64,000 bases of DNA from Bog-756 sp963699055. Lineage in GTDB: Bacteria; Actinomycetota; Acidimicrobiia; Acidimicrobiales; RAAP-2. Both the position numbers and the translations under genes were made by a program. Position 1 is the first letter of the stretch. Each line of letters opens with the position of its first letter. A model generated the notes under the pieces. The model ran no database searches and was not told the origin of the DNA. It saw nothing but the letters and a program-made list of their open reading frames with translations. Where the stretch lies: assembly GCA_963699055.1 (NCBI GenBank), contig CAVOTA010000002.1, positions 620,001-684,000 on the forward strand, given 5' to 3'. Below are positions 54,226 through 62,917 of this stretch, in pieces.

Positions 54226-54669
54226 GTGCGCGTCATCCGCCTCCGCCGCACCCGGGTCGACCGGAGGCGGGTGCCCCACCCACGCCCGGCGGCAGGGGGC
54301 TGCTGCCGAGTTGGGGGCAGGACGCACCTGCCCGGCCCGTCACGATCGGGGTGCTCCTTCGGGCAAGACATCATCAACGGCTCCGGACTGTGGCAGGTGG
54401 AACTGCTCGCGAGCCAGGGCAACGCCATCGTCGACTCGGGCATCACCTCGGTCATTCACCCCACCGGAACCAATGCGCTGTCGGTCGCCTGCGGAAGTGA
54501 TCCCGCGAGTCCCGGGAGCACCCACGTCATGTTCGAGATCAACCAGACGCCCGTCTCCAACGACATCGTCGCTGTCTCCTCCGTCGAGTGGATCCCGGCG
54601 ATACAACTCTGCTCCTGCGAGGGTCCCAGTAGAGGCAGCTTCCAGAATGTGGCCTACTACGGACCGTGA
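54226..54669 (+). CDS. Hypothetical protein, possibly the end of a frameshifted gene
   Basis: A 147-residue frame starting with a GTG directly after the thioesterase stop. Its first 45 residues are Arg/Pro-rich and look non-coding, while residues about 46-147 look like a folded, beta-rich segment (DIINGSGLWQVELLASQGN, VMFEINQTPVSND, LCSCEGPS). A different frame starting at 54222 (ATGA overlap) has the more protein-like N-terminus. A frameshift joining the two, or a degraded acquired gene, would explain this. No family is recognised. Confidence 0.35.
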   Translation: MRVIRLRRTRVDRRRVPHPRPAAGGCCRVGGRTHLPGPSRSGCSFGQDIINGSGLWQVELLASQGNAIVDSGITSVIHPTGTNALSVACGSDPASPGSTHVMFEINQTPVSNDIVAVSSVEWIPAIQLCSCEGPSRGSFQNVAYYGP

Positions 54670-54914
54670 CGCACGTCGTCATCCTGAGCCGGCGTGTCAG
54701 CTCGGTGATGTCCGGTCCCGTCGTGCGGAACGGTGGAATACTCGATGCGTATCGCCGACCCGGCGCTGTCAGGGGCACCCTTGAGTCAGTCTTGAGCGGT
54801 GGCCAACTTCCCCCAGGCAACCGGTCAGGGCTGGTCCGGCCGCATCCACCACTGCGCAGCTCGCACCTTGAGCGTTGCATCGACGCCGATTGTCGTGGGC
54901 GTTCACCAGAGGAA
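54670..54914. other. Intergenic region, nothing recognised
   Basis: A 245-bp gap between two convergent genes. It is slightly less GC-rich than the rest of the window. I see no gene, RNA or clear terminator hairpin. Confidence 0.5.
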
Positions 54915-56219
54915 TCACCCGATGACGAACCACCCGACCTTGACGGACACTTCGACGGCTTCGGTCAGATAAATGGTGAATGAGCTGCTTGACGGGTCCG
55001 CTACTACGGCAGCCACTCCGACGCCGGCAACATACGTCTGAGGGGTGGTCAGGATCAGACTGGACGCGGTCAGCGAGACGCCTTTGACCTTGACCGATAT
55101 GGCGGTCTTGGTGGTGGTTCCCGCCACCTTGGCCTCGCCGCTGCGGGTGAAGGTGGCCACACCTGCGACCTTGAGGGCGGTGCCCGAGGTCGATCCGGCA
55201 TAGACGCCGACACCGCTCGTCGATTCTCCCGCAATGCCCACCCCCGAGTCAGCCAGCCCATATGTCCCGACACCCGAACTGGCATCGGAGCCGAGGACCC
55301 CAATTCCTCCATCGGAGTAGCCGGCTACCCCTGCCCCGTTCTCCGTCGCTCCCGCCGTCGCACCGTTGACGGTGCCGAGGACTCCGAAACCACCGCCCGC
55401 CGTTTGGCCGCTGACTGCAGGTGAGGTGTTGGCACCGTTGGTGATCACCCCCGATACCCCGATACCGGTTCCCGAGCCGCCATCGGTGCCCTGCACGCCG
55501 GGGCCGCTTCCGGCGGTCTTACCGCTCACTGCGGGTGAGCGGTTGTCGGCGTTGGTCAGCAGGCCAGATACTCCCGGGCCGGTTCCCGAGCCGCCATCGG
55601 TGCCCTCTACGCAGGCCAGACTTCCACCGGCGGTCCCAATGATCGCCTGGGCAGATCGGGAGTAACCAACGACACCAGGGCTCGTGGTGGAATCACCGAT
55701 GACCCCTCCTTCGCCCGGCACGGTGTAGAGCCCACTCGTGCCGTAGGCGATGCCGAGCATCCCCGGGCCAGCACTGCTCACACCGATTACTCCGGCAGAC
55801 GGCAGGGCTCCACCAAGGGCGTTCTGGCCGTTGGTATCACCCCCGACTCCTGCGGCAATCGAGTACCCGTACACGGTCTGTCTGAGCGTGTTCATGATAC
55901 CGCTGGGGCCATCACCGGCTACCCCATAGATCGCCAGACCTTGCGCACCACTGCCATCTTCTGACCCTAGGTTCCCGTTGACGATCTCCGTCACCGTGCC
56001 GGTCGAGTTCGTCGTGGCGTCGTCGTTTCCCAGAACGACACTTTGGGAACTCGCCCCTGCTGGCGCTGCGCCCGCAACCACACTGGCGACCGCTCCGACA
56101 CCCGTCGCTGCGGCCCCGAGAATGAGCGATCGGCGCCCATACCGGCCCAACGGCCCGGACGCCTGTTCACTCTCAGGTTCACCGAGGGAACAACCTTCGC
56201 CAGGTGTCTTCTCTTCCAT
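54915..56219 (-). CDS. Tat-exported Gly/Ser/Val repeat protein
   Basis: A 434-residue exported protein. The N-terminal GRYGRRSLILGAAATGVGA is a twin-arginine signal followed by AAPAGA. The body is made of short repeats around G-V-x-G (for example GVIGVSSAGPGMLGI, GVGVYAGSTSG), as in beta-helix-like proteins, with one 38-residue unit present about twice (starting VEGTDGGSGTG and VQGTDGGSGTG). The last 90 residues form a different domain (KVAGTTTKTAISVKVKGVSLTASS). The predicted structure is a fibrous surface protein. Codon use is less GC-biased than in the core genes, suggesting transfer. Confidence 0.75.
   Translation of the reverse strand: MEEKTPGEGCSLGEPESEQASGPLGRYGRRSLILGAAATGVGAVASVVAGAAPAGASSQSVVLGNDDATTNSTGTVTEIVNGNLGSEDGSGAQGLAIYGVAGDGPSGIMNTLRQTVYGYSIAAGVGGDTNGQNALGGALPSAGVIGVSSAGPGMLGIAYGTSGLYTVPGEGGVIGDSTTSPGVVGYSRSAQAIIGTAGGSLACVEGTDGGSGTGPGVSGLLTNADNRSPAVSGKTAGSGPGVQGTDGGSGTGIGVSGVITNGANTSPAVSGQTAGGGFGVLGTVNGATAGATENGAGVAGYSDGGIGVLGSDASSGVGTYGLADSGVGIAGESTSGVGVYAGSTSGTALKVAGVATFTRSGEAKVAGTTTKTAISVKVKGVSLTASSLILTTPQTYVAGVGVAAVVADPSSSSFTIYLTEAVEVSVKVGWFVIG
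55465..55606 (-). repeat. 114-bp-spaced direct repeat inside the Tat-exported repeat gene
   Basis: A 28-bp identical sequence (starting CCGGTTCCCGAG on the plus strand) occurs at 55465-55492 and 55579-55606. The 114-bp spacing equals the 38-residue protein repeat, so one unit was recently duplicated. Confidence 0.75.
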
Positions 56220-56431
56220 GGTCGTACCGCCTGTTCCTTGGGTTAGCCGAGCACCCCAGTTGAGAGTGCGACGAAGCCCCTGTCAAACCGCGGTAGGTGG
56301 CGCCCTCAGCGGGAGCGAAGGCCACACATTCGGGGGCACCCTGAATCGCGCCCGTGACCCGGTCGATCAGGGCAGCCTGGGATGGGCACGCCGTGCAACC
56401 CGAACCGGCAGACGACGCGATCGGTCCGCCC

Positions 56432-56458
56432 TGTCACATATCGCCGACCTACGGGGTC
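56432..56458 (+). promoter_or_regulatory. Candidate ECF41-type promoter (TGTCACA-N16-GGTC)
   Basis: TGTCACA (56432-56438), 16 bp, then GGTC (56455-56458). ECF41 sigma factors are reported to use TGTCACA at -35 and CGTC at -10; this matches the first exactly and the second in three of four bases. It lies upstream of the AhpD-like gene, whose downstream neighbour is an ECF41-like factor, so autoregulation is inferred. Confidence 0.55.
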
Positions 56459-56495
56459 ATAGTCGTGGGAAGCCCCAACATCCAAGGAGACCTGA

Positions 56496-56966
56496 ATGGA
56501 CGCTCGACTCGACTTCTACAGCAGCGACGTTGCAGGAACGTTCATCAAGCACATCAACTCCGCAGGGTCAGTGATCACCGGCTCGACCCTGCCGGCCGCC
56601 ACCCAAGAGCTGGTCAAGATCCGAGCCAGCCAGATCAATGGGTGTGGCGTCTGCCTCGACATGCACACCAAAGACGCCGAGCATGCCGGGGAGAGCTCGG
56701 TGCGGATCAACCTGATCGCGGCATGGCGAGAGGCGACGGTTTTCACCGAGGCCGAGCGGGCCGCCCTCGAACTCACCGAACAGGGAACCCGAGTAGCCGA
56801 TGGCGGAAGCGTCCATGACGAAGCCTGGACCCGCGCGGCCAAGCATTTCGACGACGACCAGCTCGGCGCACTGGTGTGCCTTATTGGCCTCATCAATCTC
56901 CACAACCGCCTCAACGCCATTACTCGTCAGCCCGCAGGTGACTACACACCGGGCCAGTGGAGCTGA
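56496..56966 (+). CDS. AhpD-like carboxymuconolactone decarboxylase family protein
   Basis: A 156-residue alkylhydroperoxidase-like enzyme. The active-site motif is CGVCLDMH with Cys50, Cys53 and His57; LVKIRASQINGC leads into it. Such proteins act in peroxide reduction or related redox reactions and are the most common partner of ECF41 sigma factors. An AAGGAG site precedes the ATG. It lies 83 nt before the sigma gene. Confidence 0.92.
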   Translation: MDARLDFYSSDVAGTFIKHINSAGSVITGSTLPAATQELVKIRASQINGCGVCLDMHTKDAEHAGESSVRINLIAAWREATVFTEAERAALELTEQGTRVADGGSVHDEAWTRAAKHFDDDQLGALVCLIGLINLHNRLNAITRQPAGDYTPGQWS

Positions 56967-57049
56967 GGGCCAGGGCCCCGGTCTTCGTTGGCGCATCGGA
57001 GTTCGCGTTGAGGTCATGGTGGTGATCCCTTTCAGCGAGGATGTGTGCC

Positions 57050-57934
57050 ATGGACGAGAACGACTGGTTGGCTGAGCGCTTCGAAGGGCAGAGGTCACAG
57101 CTTCGAGCCGTCGCCTATCGGATGCTGGGCTCGCTCGCCGAGGCCGACGACGCTGTCCAAGACGTTTGGGTGCGAGTCAGCCGGGCCGAGACGAACGACA
57201 TCGAGAACTTTGGCGGGTGGTTGACGACGATCGTCGCCCGCGTCTGTCTGAACATGCTCCGCACACGCAATGTTCGGCGCGAGCGATCCCTGGAGGTGCA
57301 TCTCCCGGATCCGGTCATCAGCCCAGCGGGAGAACTTGGACCAGAGGGCGAGGCAGTTCTTGCCGACTCGGTCGGCTTAGCTCTCCTGGTCGTACTCGAT
57401 TCACTCGCTCCCGCTGAGCGCCTGGCCTTCGTTCTCCACGATATGTTCGAACTGCCATTCGAGGAGATCGCCCCCATGGTCGATCGATCCCCGGCTGCGG
57501 CCAGGCAACTCGCCAGTCGGGCAAGGCGCCGGGTCAGAGGGGCAGACATCCCCGATCCCGACCTTGCTCGTCAACGCTCGGTGGTCGACGCCTTCTATTT
57601 GGCAGCTCGCAATGGCGACTTCGACGCACTGGTCGCGGTACTCCACCCCGACGTCGTTCTGCGAGTCGACTTCGGCCCCAGCCGGCCGGCTGCGTCCACG
57701 ATGGTCCGAGGCGCAGCGGCTGTAGCTCGACAAGCGCGACTCGGTGCCAATCCGGCGGCAGTGCTCCTTCCCGCATTGATCAACGGGGCCGCAGGTGTCG
57801 TCATCACCCTCGATGGTCAGCCGCACGGCGTGATGGCCTTCACCGTCGTCAACGACCAAGTCGTCGAGCTGGACATCATTGCCGATCCCGAACGAATCCG
57901 CAGAATTGCATCACCCGTCCTTAGTGACGAGTAG
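57050..57934 (+). CDS. ECF41-type sigma factor with SnoaL-like C-terminal domain
   Basis: A 294-residue sigma factor. Region 2 (QLRAVAYRMLGSLAEADDAVQDVWVRV, FGGWLTTIVARVCLNMLRTR) and region 4 (LDSLAPAERLAFVLHDMFELPFEEIAPMVDRSPAAARQLASRARRRVR) are followed by a NTF2/SnoaL-like domain of about 115 residues (VVDAFYLAARNGDFDALVAVLHPDVVL), as in the ECF41/SigJ group. There this fused domain regulates activity, so no separate anti-sigma is expected. A C-terminal DPERI sits where ECF41 proteins carry NPDKL. The ATG at 57050 was chosen for the GCGAGG site 9 nt upstream. Confidence 0.9.
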   Translation: MDENDWLAERFEGQRSQLRAVAYRMLGSLAEADDAVQDVWVRVSRAETNDIENFGGWLTTIVARVCLNMLRTRNVRRERSLEVHLPDPVISPAGELGPEGEAVLADSVGLALLVVLDSLAPAERLAFVLHDMFELPFEEIAPMVDRSPAAARQLASRARRRVRGADIPDPDLARQRSVVDAFYLAARNGDFDALVAVLHPDVVLRVDFGPSRPAASTMVRGAAAVARQARLGANPAAVLLPALINGAAGVVITLDGQPHGVMAFTVVNDQVVELDIIADPERIRRIASPVLSDE

Positions 57935-58160
57935 CTCGAGGGAAGGAATGGTCGTCATCGGCCGCGTTGGGCCGCCTCGGGTGTCCCACTTTGACGGCGC
58001 GCTTGGCAAGTGGGGCATGACCCCGAAGTGCCTGGGGGGTGACACCCACCACGTCGGCGCCATCGCCGGTGCGTCCACCTCGATGACGTGGAGACTGCGT
58101 GCACGCCCGGGCCCACCGGGACGGGGACGGCCCCCCTTGCAGTAGGACTGTCAGCGCTGC
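57935..58160. other. Intergenic region with an unsupported 88-codon frame
   Basis: A 226-bp gap between convergent genes. A plus-strand ATG frame (from 57948) exists but has no family resemblance or promoter. The region may be debris of a lost gene at the edge of the acquired patch. Confidence 0.4.
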
Positions 58161-59642
58161 TCAGCGCCCGGTCGGGCCAGCGGTGCGCAGGGCGTTCATG
58201 TAGGAGAGGGCCCCGATCACGGCCACGGCGGCCAGGACCAGGTTGCCCGCCGGGATCGACAGCGACAGCACCACACCGACCAGCGAGCCGATCACCCACA
58301 TCAGCTGCAGGCGGGTCTCGAACCGTGCGAAGGCCCGACCCTGGTCGGACTCGCGCACGTGGCGCTGCACCAGGGCGTCGAACGACGGCTTGGCCACCGC
58401 CCCGGCGGCGCCGACCGACAGCGCCACCAGTGCCTGGAGACCCCGGTCGGCGAAGAGCCAACCCGACAGCCCCGCCGCCGCCACCAGCCACAGCGAGGCG
58501 ACCAGCATCTGTTGCTCGGTCAGCACGCGACGGATCCGCCCGACGAGGAGGACGCCGATGACGGCGCCGGCGGTCAGGGCACCGACCAGCAGGCCGAACC
58601 ACCAGGTGGCGGCGTTCTCGCGTCGCAGCCCGAAGGCGAACAGGAAGGTCAGGAACCCGAGCAGGCCCTTCAGCACCGACATCGGTGTGAGGGCGAGGAT
58701 CACCTGGGTCCCGGCGATCGGACGGAAGGCCGCCAGGTCCCGCTGCTCCTCGAGCCACCAGTCGTCGGTGTCGGGCGCGTGTTCCACCGGTTCGGCCCCG
58801 GACCGGCGGGACGTCGACACCCGTCCGCGGCGGGCGGCCCGCGTGGCGCGCTGGACCGGCAGTCGTGATCCGGCCACCACCGCCACGGCGAAGACGGCGG
58901 CACAGGACCACAGCACGGCCGGGGCACCGGCCAGCTTGAGGATGGCGACGGCCGGCAGGGCGAAGACGAACCCGGACAGCGAGGCGAGCAGGCCTAGCCG
59001 GGCGTTGAGGGTGGCGAGATCGGGCTCGACCACGTCCTTTCCGGTCACCGGGTCGTCCACGTGCACCACCGGCGGCGTTCCGTAGGGCGGCGTGCGCGGA
59101 CCCGACGGGCCGGGGTCGTCGGGCCCCCCGTCAGGGCCGTCGACCCAGGCGGGTGTGACCTCCACCGGAGCGGCGCCGACGTCGACCATCTCGAGGGCGG
59201 CCATCTCCGGCACCAGTGCGCCCTTGGTGACGAGGTACACCTTGGACAGCACGAGCATCAGGAACGCCTCGGGGAACAGCAGCAGCGAGTGGATGTCGCG
59301 GGCGACGAACGGGCACAGCACGGCCCGGCCGAGCGCCGACGTGACCACCATGGCCCGTCGGGCACCACGGCTGCGGTCGATGAGGGGTCCGAGGGCCGGT
59401 GCCACCACCGCGAACGGTCCCATGGTGAGCAGCAGGTAGAGCAGGACCTTGTCCTTGGCCGCCGTGGGCGAGATGGAGAAGAAGAGGGAGCCCGCCAGCG
59501 ACACGGCGAACAGCGTGTCCCCGGCGGTCATGAGCACGTGGGTGAGCGCGAGCCGCCCGACCGGGCTCCGCTGGTCGAACAGGTCGTCGACGGCGGAACG
59601 GATCAGGCGGCGGAACTGGTCACCACGCTCCCGCACGCCCAT
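58161..59642 (-). CDS. MFS-type transporter
   Basis: A 493-residue multi-pass protein, about twelve transmembrane helices in two halves. PFAVVAPALGPLIDRSRGARRAMVVTSALGRAVL matches the loop 2-3 motif of the major facilitator superfamily. The centre is unusual: after helix 6 there is a soluble insert of about 50 residues (DGPDGGPDDPGPSGP) and another rich in Arg. The start at 59642 lies 6 nt after a TACCAT -10 box (leaderless); the longer frame to 59738 crosses it. The substrate is unknown. Confidence 0.82.
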   Translation of the reverse strand: MGVRERGDQFRRLIRSAVDDLFDQRSPVGRLALTHVLMTAGDTLFAVSLAGSLFFSISPTAAKDKVLLYLLLTMGPFAVVAPALGPLIDRSRGARRAMVVTSALGRAVLCPFVARDIHSLLLFPEAFLMLVLSKVYLVTKGALVPEMAALEMVDVGAAPVEVTPAWVDGPDGGPDDPGPSGPRTPPYGTPPVVHVDDPVTGKDVVEPDLATLNARLGLLASLSGFVFALPAVAILKLAGAPAVLWSCAAVFAVAVVAGSRLPVQRATRAARRGRVSTSRRSGAEPVEHAPDTDDWWLEEQRDLAAFRPIAGTQVILALTPMSVLKGLLGFLTFLFAFGLRRENAATWWFGLLVGALTAGAVIGVLLVGRIRRVLTEQQMLVASLWLVAAAGLSGWLFADRGLQALVALSVGAAGAVAKPSFDALVQRHVRESDQGRAFARFETRLQLMWVIGSLVGVVLSLSIPAGNLVLAAVAVIGALSYMNALRTAGPTGR

Positions 59643-59648
59643 CTGCGC

Positions 59649-59654
59649 ATGGTA
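59649..59654 (-). promoter_or_regulatory. -10 box (TACCAT) of leaderless MFS gene
   Basis: TACCAT on the minus strand, 6 nt before the ATG at 59642. Confidence 0.5.
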
Positions 59655-59736
59655 GGCGGCCGGGACCGGTCCCCAGGCCCGGCGGTAGCATGGCGGGGCG
59701 GCCCACCCGGCGGTCCGCCCCGTCCAGGAGATGGTC

Positions 59737-59973
59737 ATGTCCGTCAGCGCCTACATCCTCATCCAGACCGAGGTCGGTCGGGCCGCCACCGTCGCCCGCA
59801 CCGTGTCCGACCTGGAGGGCGTGGTGACGGCCGAGGGCGTGACCGGGCCCTACGACGTCATCGTCCGGGCCGGCGCCGACACCATGGACGAACTCGGACG
59901 CATGGTGGTGGGCCGGATCCAGCTCATCGAGGGGATCATCCGCACCGTCACCTGCCCAGTGGTCAATCTGTAG
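59737..59973 (+). CDS. Lrp/AsnC-type RAM-domain protein
   Basis: A 78-residue stand-alone ligand-binding (RAM) domain of Lrp/AsnC regulators, without a DNA-binding HTH: SAYILIQTEVGRAATVARTVSDLEGVVTAEGVTGPYDVIVRAGADTMDELGRMVV, then IQLIEGIIRTVTCPVV. It probably forms oligomers that bind an amino acid and may modulate full-length Lrp proteins. The ATG at 59737 has AGGAG 6 nt upstream; another ATG at 59731 is too close to that site. Confidence 0.88.
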   Translation: MSVSAYILIQTEVGRAATVARTVSDLEGVVTAEGVTGPYDVIVRAGADTMDELGRMVVGRIQLIEGIIRTVTCPVVNL

Positions 59974-60006
59974 CCACCGCGTCGGTCGCCCGACCCCGGC
60001 CGGCGG

Positions 60007-60963
60007 TCAGCGGGTGAAGGTGCGGGACAGGTCGACGCCGAGCTCCGGCACCGACTGCCCGGTGGCGTAGCGGTACAGCACCGTGCGCATGTACATCCCG
60101 GCAGCCGAGAGGTACATCGTCACGGTGAAGAAGGCGACGACACCCAGCACGCCGATCCCGATCCCCGCCACATGGTTGCCGGACACGTACAGCACCGCGC
60201 CGGCGCCGACCACGGCCAGGGTCAGGAGCATCCACCCCGCGAACAGGAAACCGAACCGCAGGGCACCCCGGGCGATGGTGCCGAACGTCGTGCGGAGCAG
60301 GTGCGAGGACTGCTTGAGGGCGCCGATCGGGCCGAGTCCCTCGAACGCCAGGACGGGGACGACCATGAAGATCGCCACCGCCCACGCCAGTCCGCCGAGG
60401 ATGCCGGCGAGCCGCCCGAAGATGCCGAGCCGGCGCTCCACGGCCTGGATGACCATGCCGACGGTGGCCGATACGAGTGCCCATTCGAGGATGACCCGCT
60501 TGCGCCCCCAGGCCAGCCGCATGGCCCGCCGGACGTCGACCGGTCGACCCTCGATCTGCTCGTTGGCGGCGAAGGCGAGGGCGACGTTGAAGTAGACGCC
60601 GACGAAGCTCGCCGCCATGACACCGGGGACGAAGAAGAGCACGTCCACGCCCGAGGATCCGTAGGCCCGGATGAGCGGCACGGCGACCAGGCCCGACACC
60701 ACCAGGAAGACCACGGCGGACAGCAGGCCGGACAGGACGGGGAGCCAGATCATCCCGCGGTTCTGGCGGAAGAGACCGAGTGAGGCGCGCAGCAGCTGCT
60801 TCCCGGTCGGTGACCCACGCCCACCCGACGGCCTCGCCGTGGTGGTTCCGGACGTCGGCCGCGGTGCGGTGTGCCCGGTCCAGGCGGCTCCGTCCCAGTA
60901 GCGCAGGGCCACGCCGCTCGCCGGGTCCTGGTACCACCCGGCAGGAGGGAGCGGCGCGTCCAT
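60007..60963 (-). CDS. DUF2510-containing multi-pass membrane protein
   Basis: A 318-residue protein. The first 35 residues form a DUF2510 module (PPAGWYQDPASGVALRYWDGAAWTGHT), common at the N-terminus of actinobacterial membrane proteins. Six transmembrane segments follow (DUF6159-like: SLGLFRQNRGMIWLPVLSGLLSAVVF, EWALVSATVGMVIQAVERRLG). The role is unknown. The ATG lies 6 nt after a TACGAT -10 box (leaderless). Confidence 0.82.
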   Translation of the reverse strand: MDAPLPPAGWYQDPASGVALRYWDGAAWTGHTAPRPTSGTTTARPSGGRGSPTGKQLLRASLGLFRQNRGMIWLPVLSGLLSAVVFLVVSGLVAVPLIRAYGSSGVDVLFFVPGVMAASFVGVYFNVALAFAANEQIEGRPVDVRRAMRLAWGRKRVILEWALVSATVGMVIQAVERRLGIFGRLAGILGGLAWAVAIFMVVPVLAFEGLGPIGALKQSSHLLRTTFGTIARGALRFGFLFAGWMLLTLAVVGAGAVLYVSGNHVAGIGIGVLGVVAFFTVTMYLSAAGMYMRTVLYRYATGQSVPELGVDLSRTFTR

Positions 60964-60969
60964 CAGGTC

Positions 60970-60975
60970 ATCGTA
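60970..60975 (-). promoter_or_regulatory. -10 box (TACGAT) of leaderless DUF2510 membrane gene
   Basis: TACGAT on the minus strand, 6 nt before the ATG at 60963. Confidence 0.5.
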
Positions 60976-61002
60976 CCCACGGTCCCAGTCCGGGGCACGG
61001 GT

Positions 61003-62148
61003 TCAGAGGATGGCGCCGGACTCCCGTAGCTTCGCCACCTCGTCGGACGACACGCCCCAGTCGACCAGGGCCTCGTCGCCGTGCTGACCGGGATTGGGCG
61101 GCGGCCGCCGGATGGCCCCGGGCGTCGACAGGAAGCGGGGCGCCGGTGCAGGCTGGACCACCCCGGCGACCTCGGTGAAGGTGCCCCGGGCCCGGTTGTG
61201 CGGGTGGTCCGGTGCCTCGGTGGCCGACAGAACGGGCGCCACGCAGGCATCGGATCCGGCGAACACCTCCTCCCACTCCGCCCGGGTCTTGGTGGCGAAG
61301 AGGGCGGCGAACCGCTCCTTCATGGCCGGCCACAGGGTCCGGTCCATCTGGGTGGAGCGGTCGACGTCGTCGAGGCCCAGGCGCTCCAGGAGTTCGGCGT
61401 AGAACTGCGGTTCGATGGCCCCGACACCGAGATAGCCGCCGTCCGACGTCTCGTAGACCTCGTAGAAGTGGGCACCGGTGTCGAGCAGGTTCGTGCCCCG
61501 GGCGTCCTGCCAGATGCCCGCCGAGCGCAGCGTGTACGTCATGGTCATCAGCGAGGCGGCCCCGTCGACCATGGCGGCGTCGATGACCTGCCCCTTCCCG
61601 GTGGTGCGGGCCCCGAGGATGGCGGCCAGCATGCCGTAGGCGAGCAGCATGCCCCCTCCGCCGAAGTCGCCGACCAGGTTGAGGGGCGGAACGGGTCGCT
61701 CACCTTCGCGCCCGATGGCCTCGAGCGCCCCCGACAGCGCGATGTAGTCGATGTCGTGCCCGGCGGCCTGGGCCATGGGCCCGTCCTGACCCCATCCGGT
61801 CATCCGTCCGTAGGCCAGGCGCGGGTTGCGGGCCAGGCAGACGTCCGGGCCGAGTCCGATCCGCTCGGCCACGCCGGGGCGGAAGCCCTCCATGAGACCG
61901 TCGGCCCCGTCGACCAGGCGGAGCACGAGGTCCACGCCGTCGGGGTCCTTCAGATCGACGGCCACCGACCGGCGGCCCCGGTTCATGAGATCGACGTGGG
62001 GCTCCTGGCGCGGCGGGTAGATGGCCCGTTCCGGGCGGTCGATGCGGATGATGTCGGCGCCGGCGTCGGACAGCATCATCCCGGCGAACGGAGCGGGGCC
62101 GAGCCCGGCCAGCTCGACGATGCGGATCCCCTCGAGCGGGCCGCTCAT
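61003..62148 (-). CDS. mcr: Alpha-methylacyl-CoA racemase (CaiB/BaiF family)
   Basis: A 381-residue class III CoA-transferase-fold enzyme. It resembles mycobacterial Mcr more than true transferases: GHDIDYIALSGALEAIG carries the catalytic His and NLVGDFGGGGMLLAYG the Asp of the racemase. The N-terminal PLEGIRIVELAGLGPAPFAGMMLSDAGADIIRID is typical of the family. It racemises 2-methyl branched acyl-CoA in sterol or branched-lipid breakdown. A GGGAGG site precedes the ATG. Confidence 0.9.
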   Translation of the reverse strand: MSGPLEGIRIVELAGLGPAPFAGMMLSDAGADIIRIDRPERAIYPPRQEPHVDLMNRGRRSVAVDLKDPDGVDLVLRLVDGADGLMEGFRPGVAERIGLGPDVCLARNPRLAYGRMTGWGQDGPMAQAAGHDIDYIALSGALEAIGREGERPVPPLNLVGDFGGGGMLLAYGMLAAILGARTTGKGQVIDAAMVDGAASLMTMTYTLRSAGIWQDARGTNLLDTGAHFYEVYETSDGGYLGVGAIEPQFYAELLERLGLDDVDRSTQMDRTLWPAMKERFAALFATKTRAEWEEVFAGSDACVAPVLSATEAPDHPHNRARGTFTEVAGVVQPAPAPRFLSTPGAIRRPPPNPGQHGDEALVDWGVSSDEVAKLRESGAIL

Positions 62149-62314
62149 CGCACACCTCCCCGGACGGGCGTCTGGGGTGCGACCGCCACGGGGGCGGGCA
62201 CCGGGATCCGGGACCGGAGCACGGGAATCGGCATGGCGGGATGGTGTCCCACCGTCGACCCGGGGTCAAATGCACCGGGTCCGGCGCCCTGGCCGGACCG
62301 ACCCGTTCCGGCCG

Positions 62315-62809
62315 TCAGGCCGGGACGATGCGGTGGATCCGTCCGGTGCCCACGTCGTAGCGCCACCCCTCGGTGACCACGCCGGCGGGCAGCTGTGGAC
62401 AGGCCCGCACCCGGGCCACGTCGGCCACCAGGGCCGCGTCCGGGTCGGGCATGGCGAGGAACTCCCAGCCGGCCACGTCCTCGGTCCCCTGTGCCTCCAG
62501 GCGGGAGCGGACCCCGTCGTCGGACTCCCCGGCCAGGGCGCAGTTGGTGTGCTGCATCACGGCGATCTCGCGCACGTCGAGGAACCGGGTGGCGAGGACC
62601 AGGGACCGCAGGACGTCGGGCGTCACCCGGGCCCCGGCGTTGCGCAGGATCTTGGCGTCACCGGGGTGGAGTCCGAGCATGGTCAGGGGCTCGATGCGGC
62701 TGTCCATGCACGTGACCAGGGCGAATCCACGCGCCGCCACCGGCGCGATGCCCGCCAGGGTGAACCCTTCGGCGTAGGCGGTGTTGGCGGCCAGCAGCTC
62801 CTCGAACAT
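62315..62809 (-). CDS. Beta-carbonic anhydrase family protein
   Basis: A 164-residue protein. The zinc ligands and active-site dyad are visible: Cys34, Asp36 and Arg38 in LVTCMDSRI, then His87 and Cys90 in MQHTNCAL. The size fits short actinobacterial class beta enzymes. It hydrates CO2. The ATG at 62809 lies 9 nt after a TACGAT box (62819-62824); longer frames overlap the divergent galK gene. No signal peptide is present. Confidence 0.88.
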   Translation of the reverse strand: MFEELLAANTAYAEGFTLAGIAPVAARGFALVTCMDSRIEPLTMLGLHPGDAKILRNAGARVTPDVLRSLVLATRFLDVREIAVMQHTNCALAGESDDGVRSRLEAQGTEDVAGWEFLAMPDPDAALVADVARVRACPQLPAGVVTEGWRYDVGTGRIHRIVPA

Positions 62810-62818
62810 GAAGTACAC

Positions 62819-62824
62819 ATCGTA
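62819..62824 (-). promoter_or_regulatory. -10 box (TACGAT) of carbonic anhydrase gene
   Basis: TACGAT on the minus strand, 9 nt before the ATG at 62809, implying a 5' leader of only a few bases. Confidence 0.4.
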
Positions 62825-62917
62825 CGTCCACCGGGTGGTCCCGCGTGACGTCGAAGGTGGGACGGTAGCGTCGGGGCCCGTCGGGACGCCCGACCCGCCA
62901 CCGATCCGAGGAGCCCC

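Noticed and set aside
57948..58145. Small plus-strand gene or transposase remnant
   Set aside because: No ribosome-binding site, promoter or family motif could be found; kept only as an unexplained gap.
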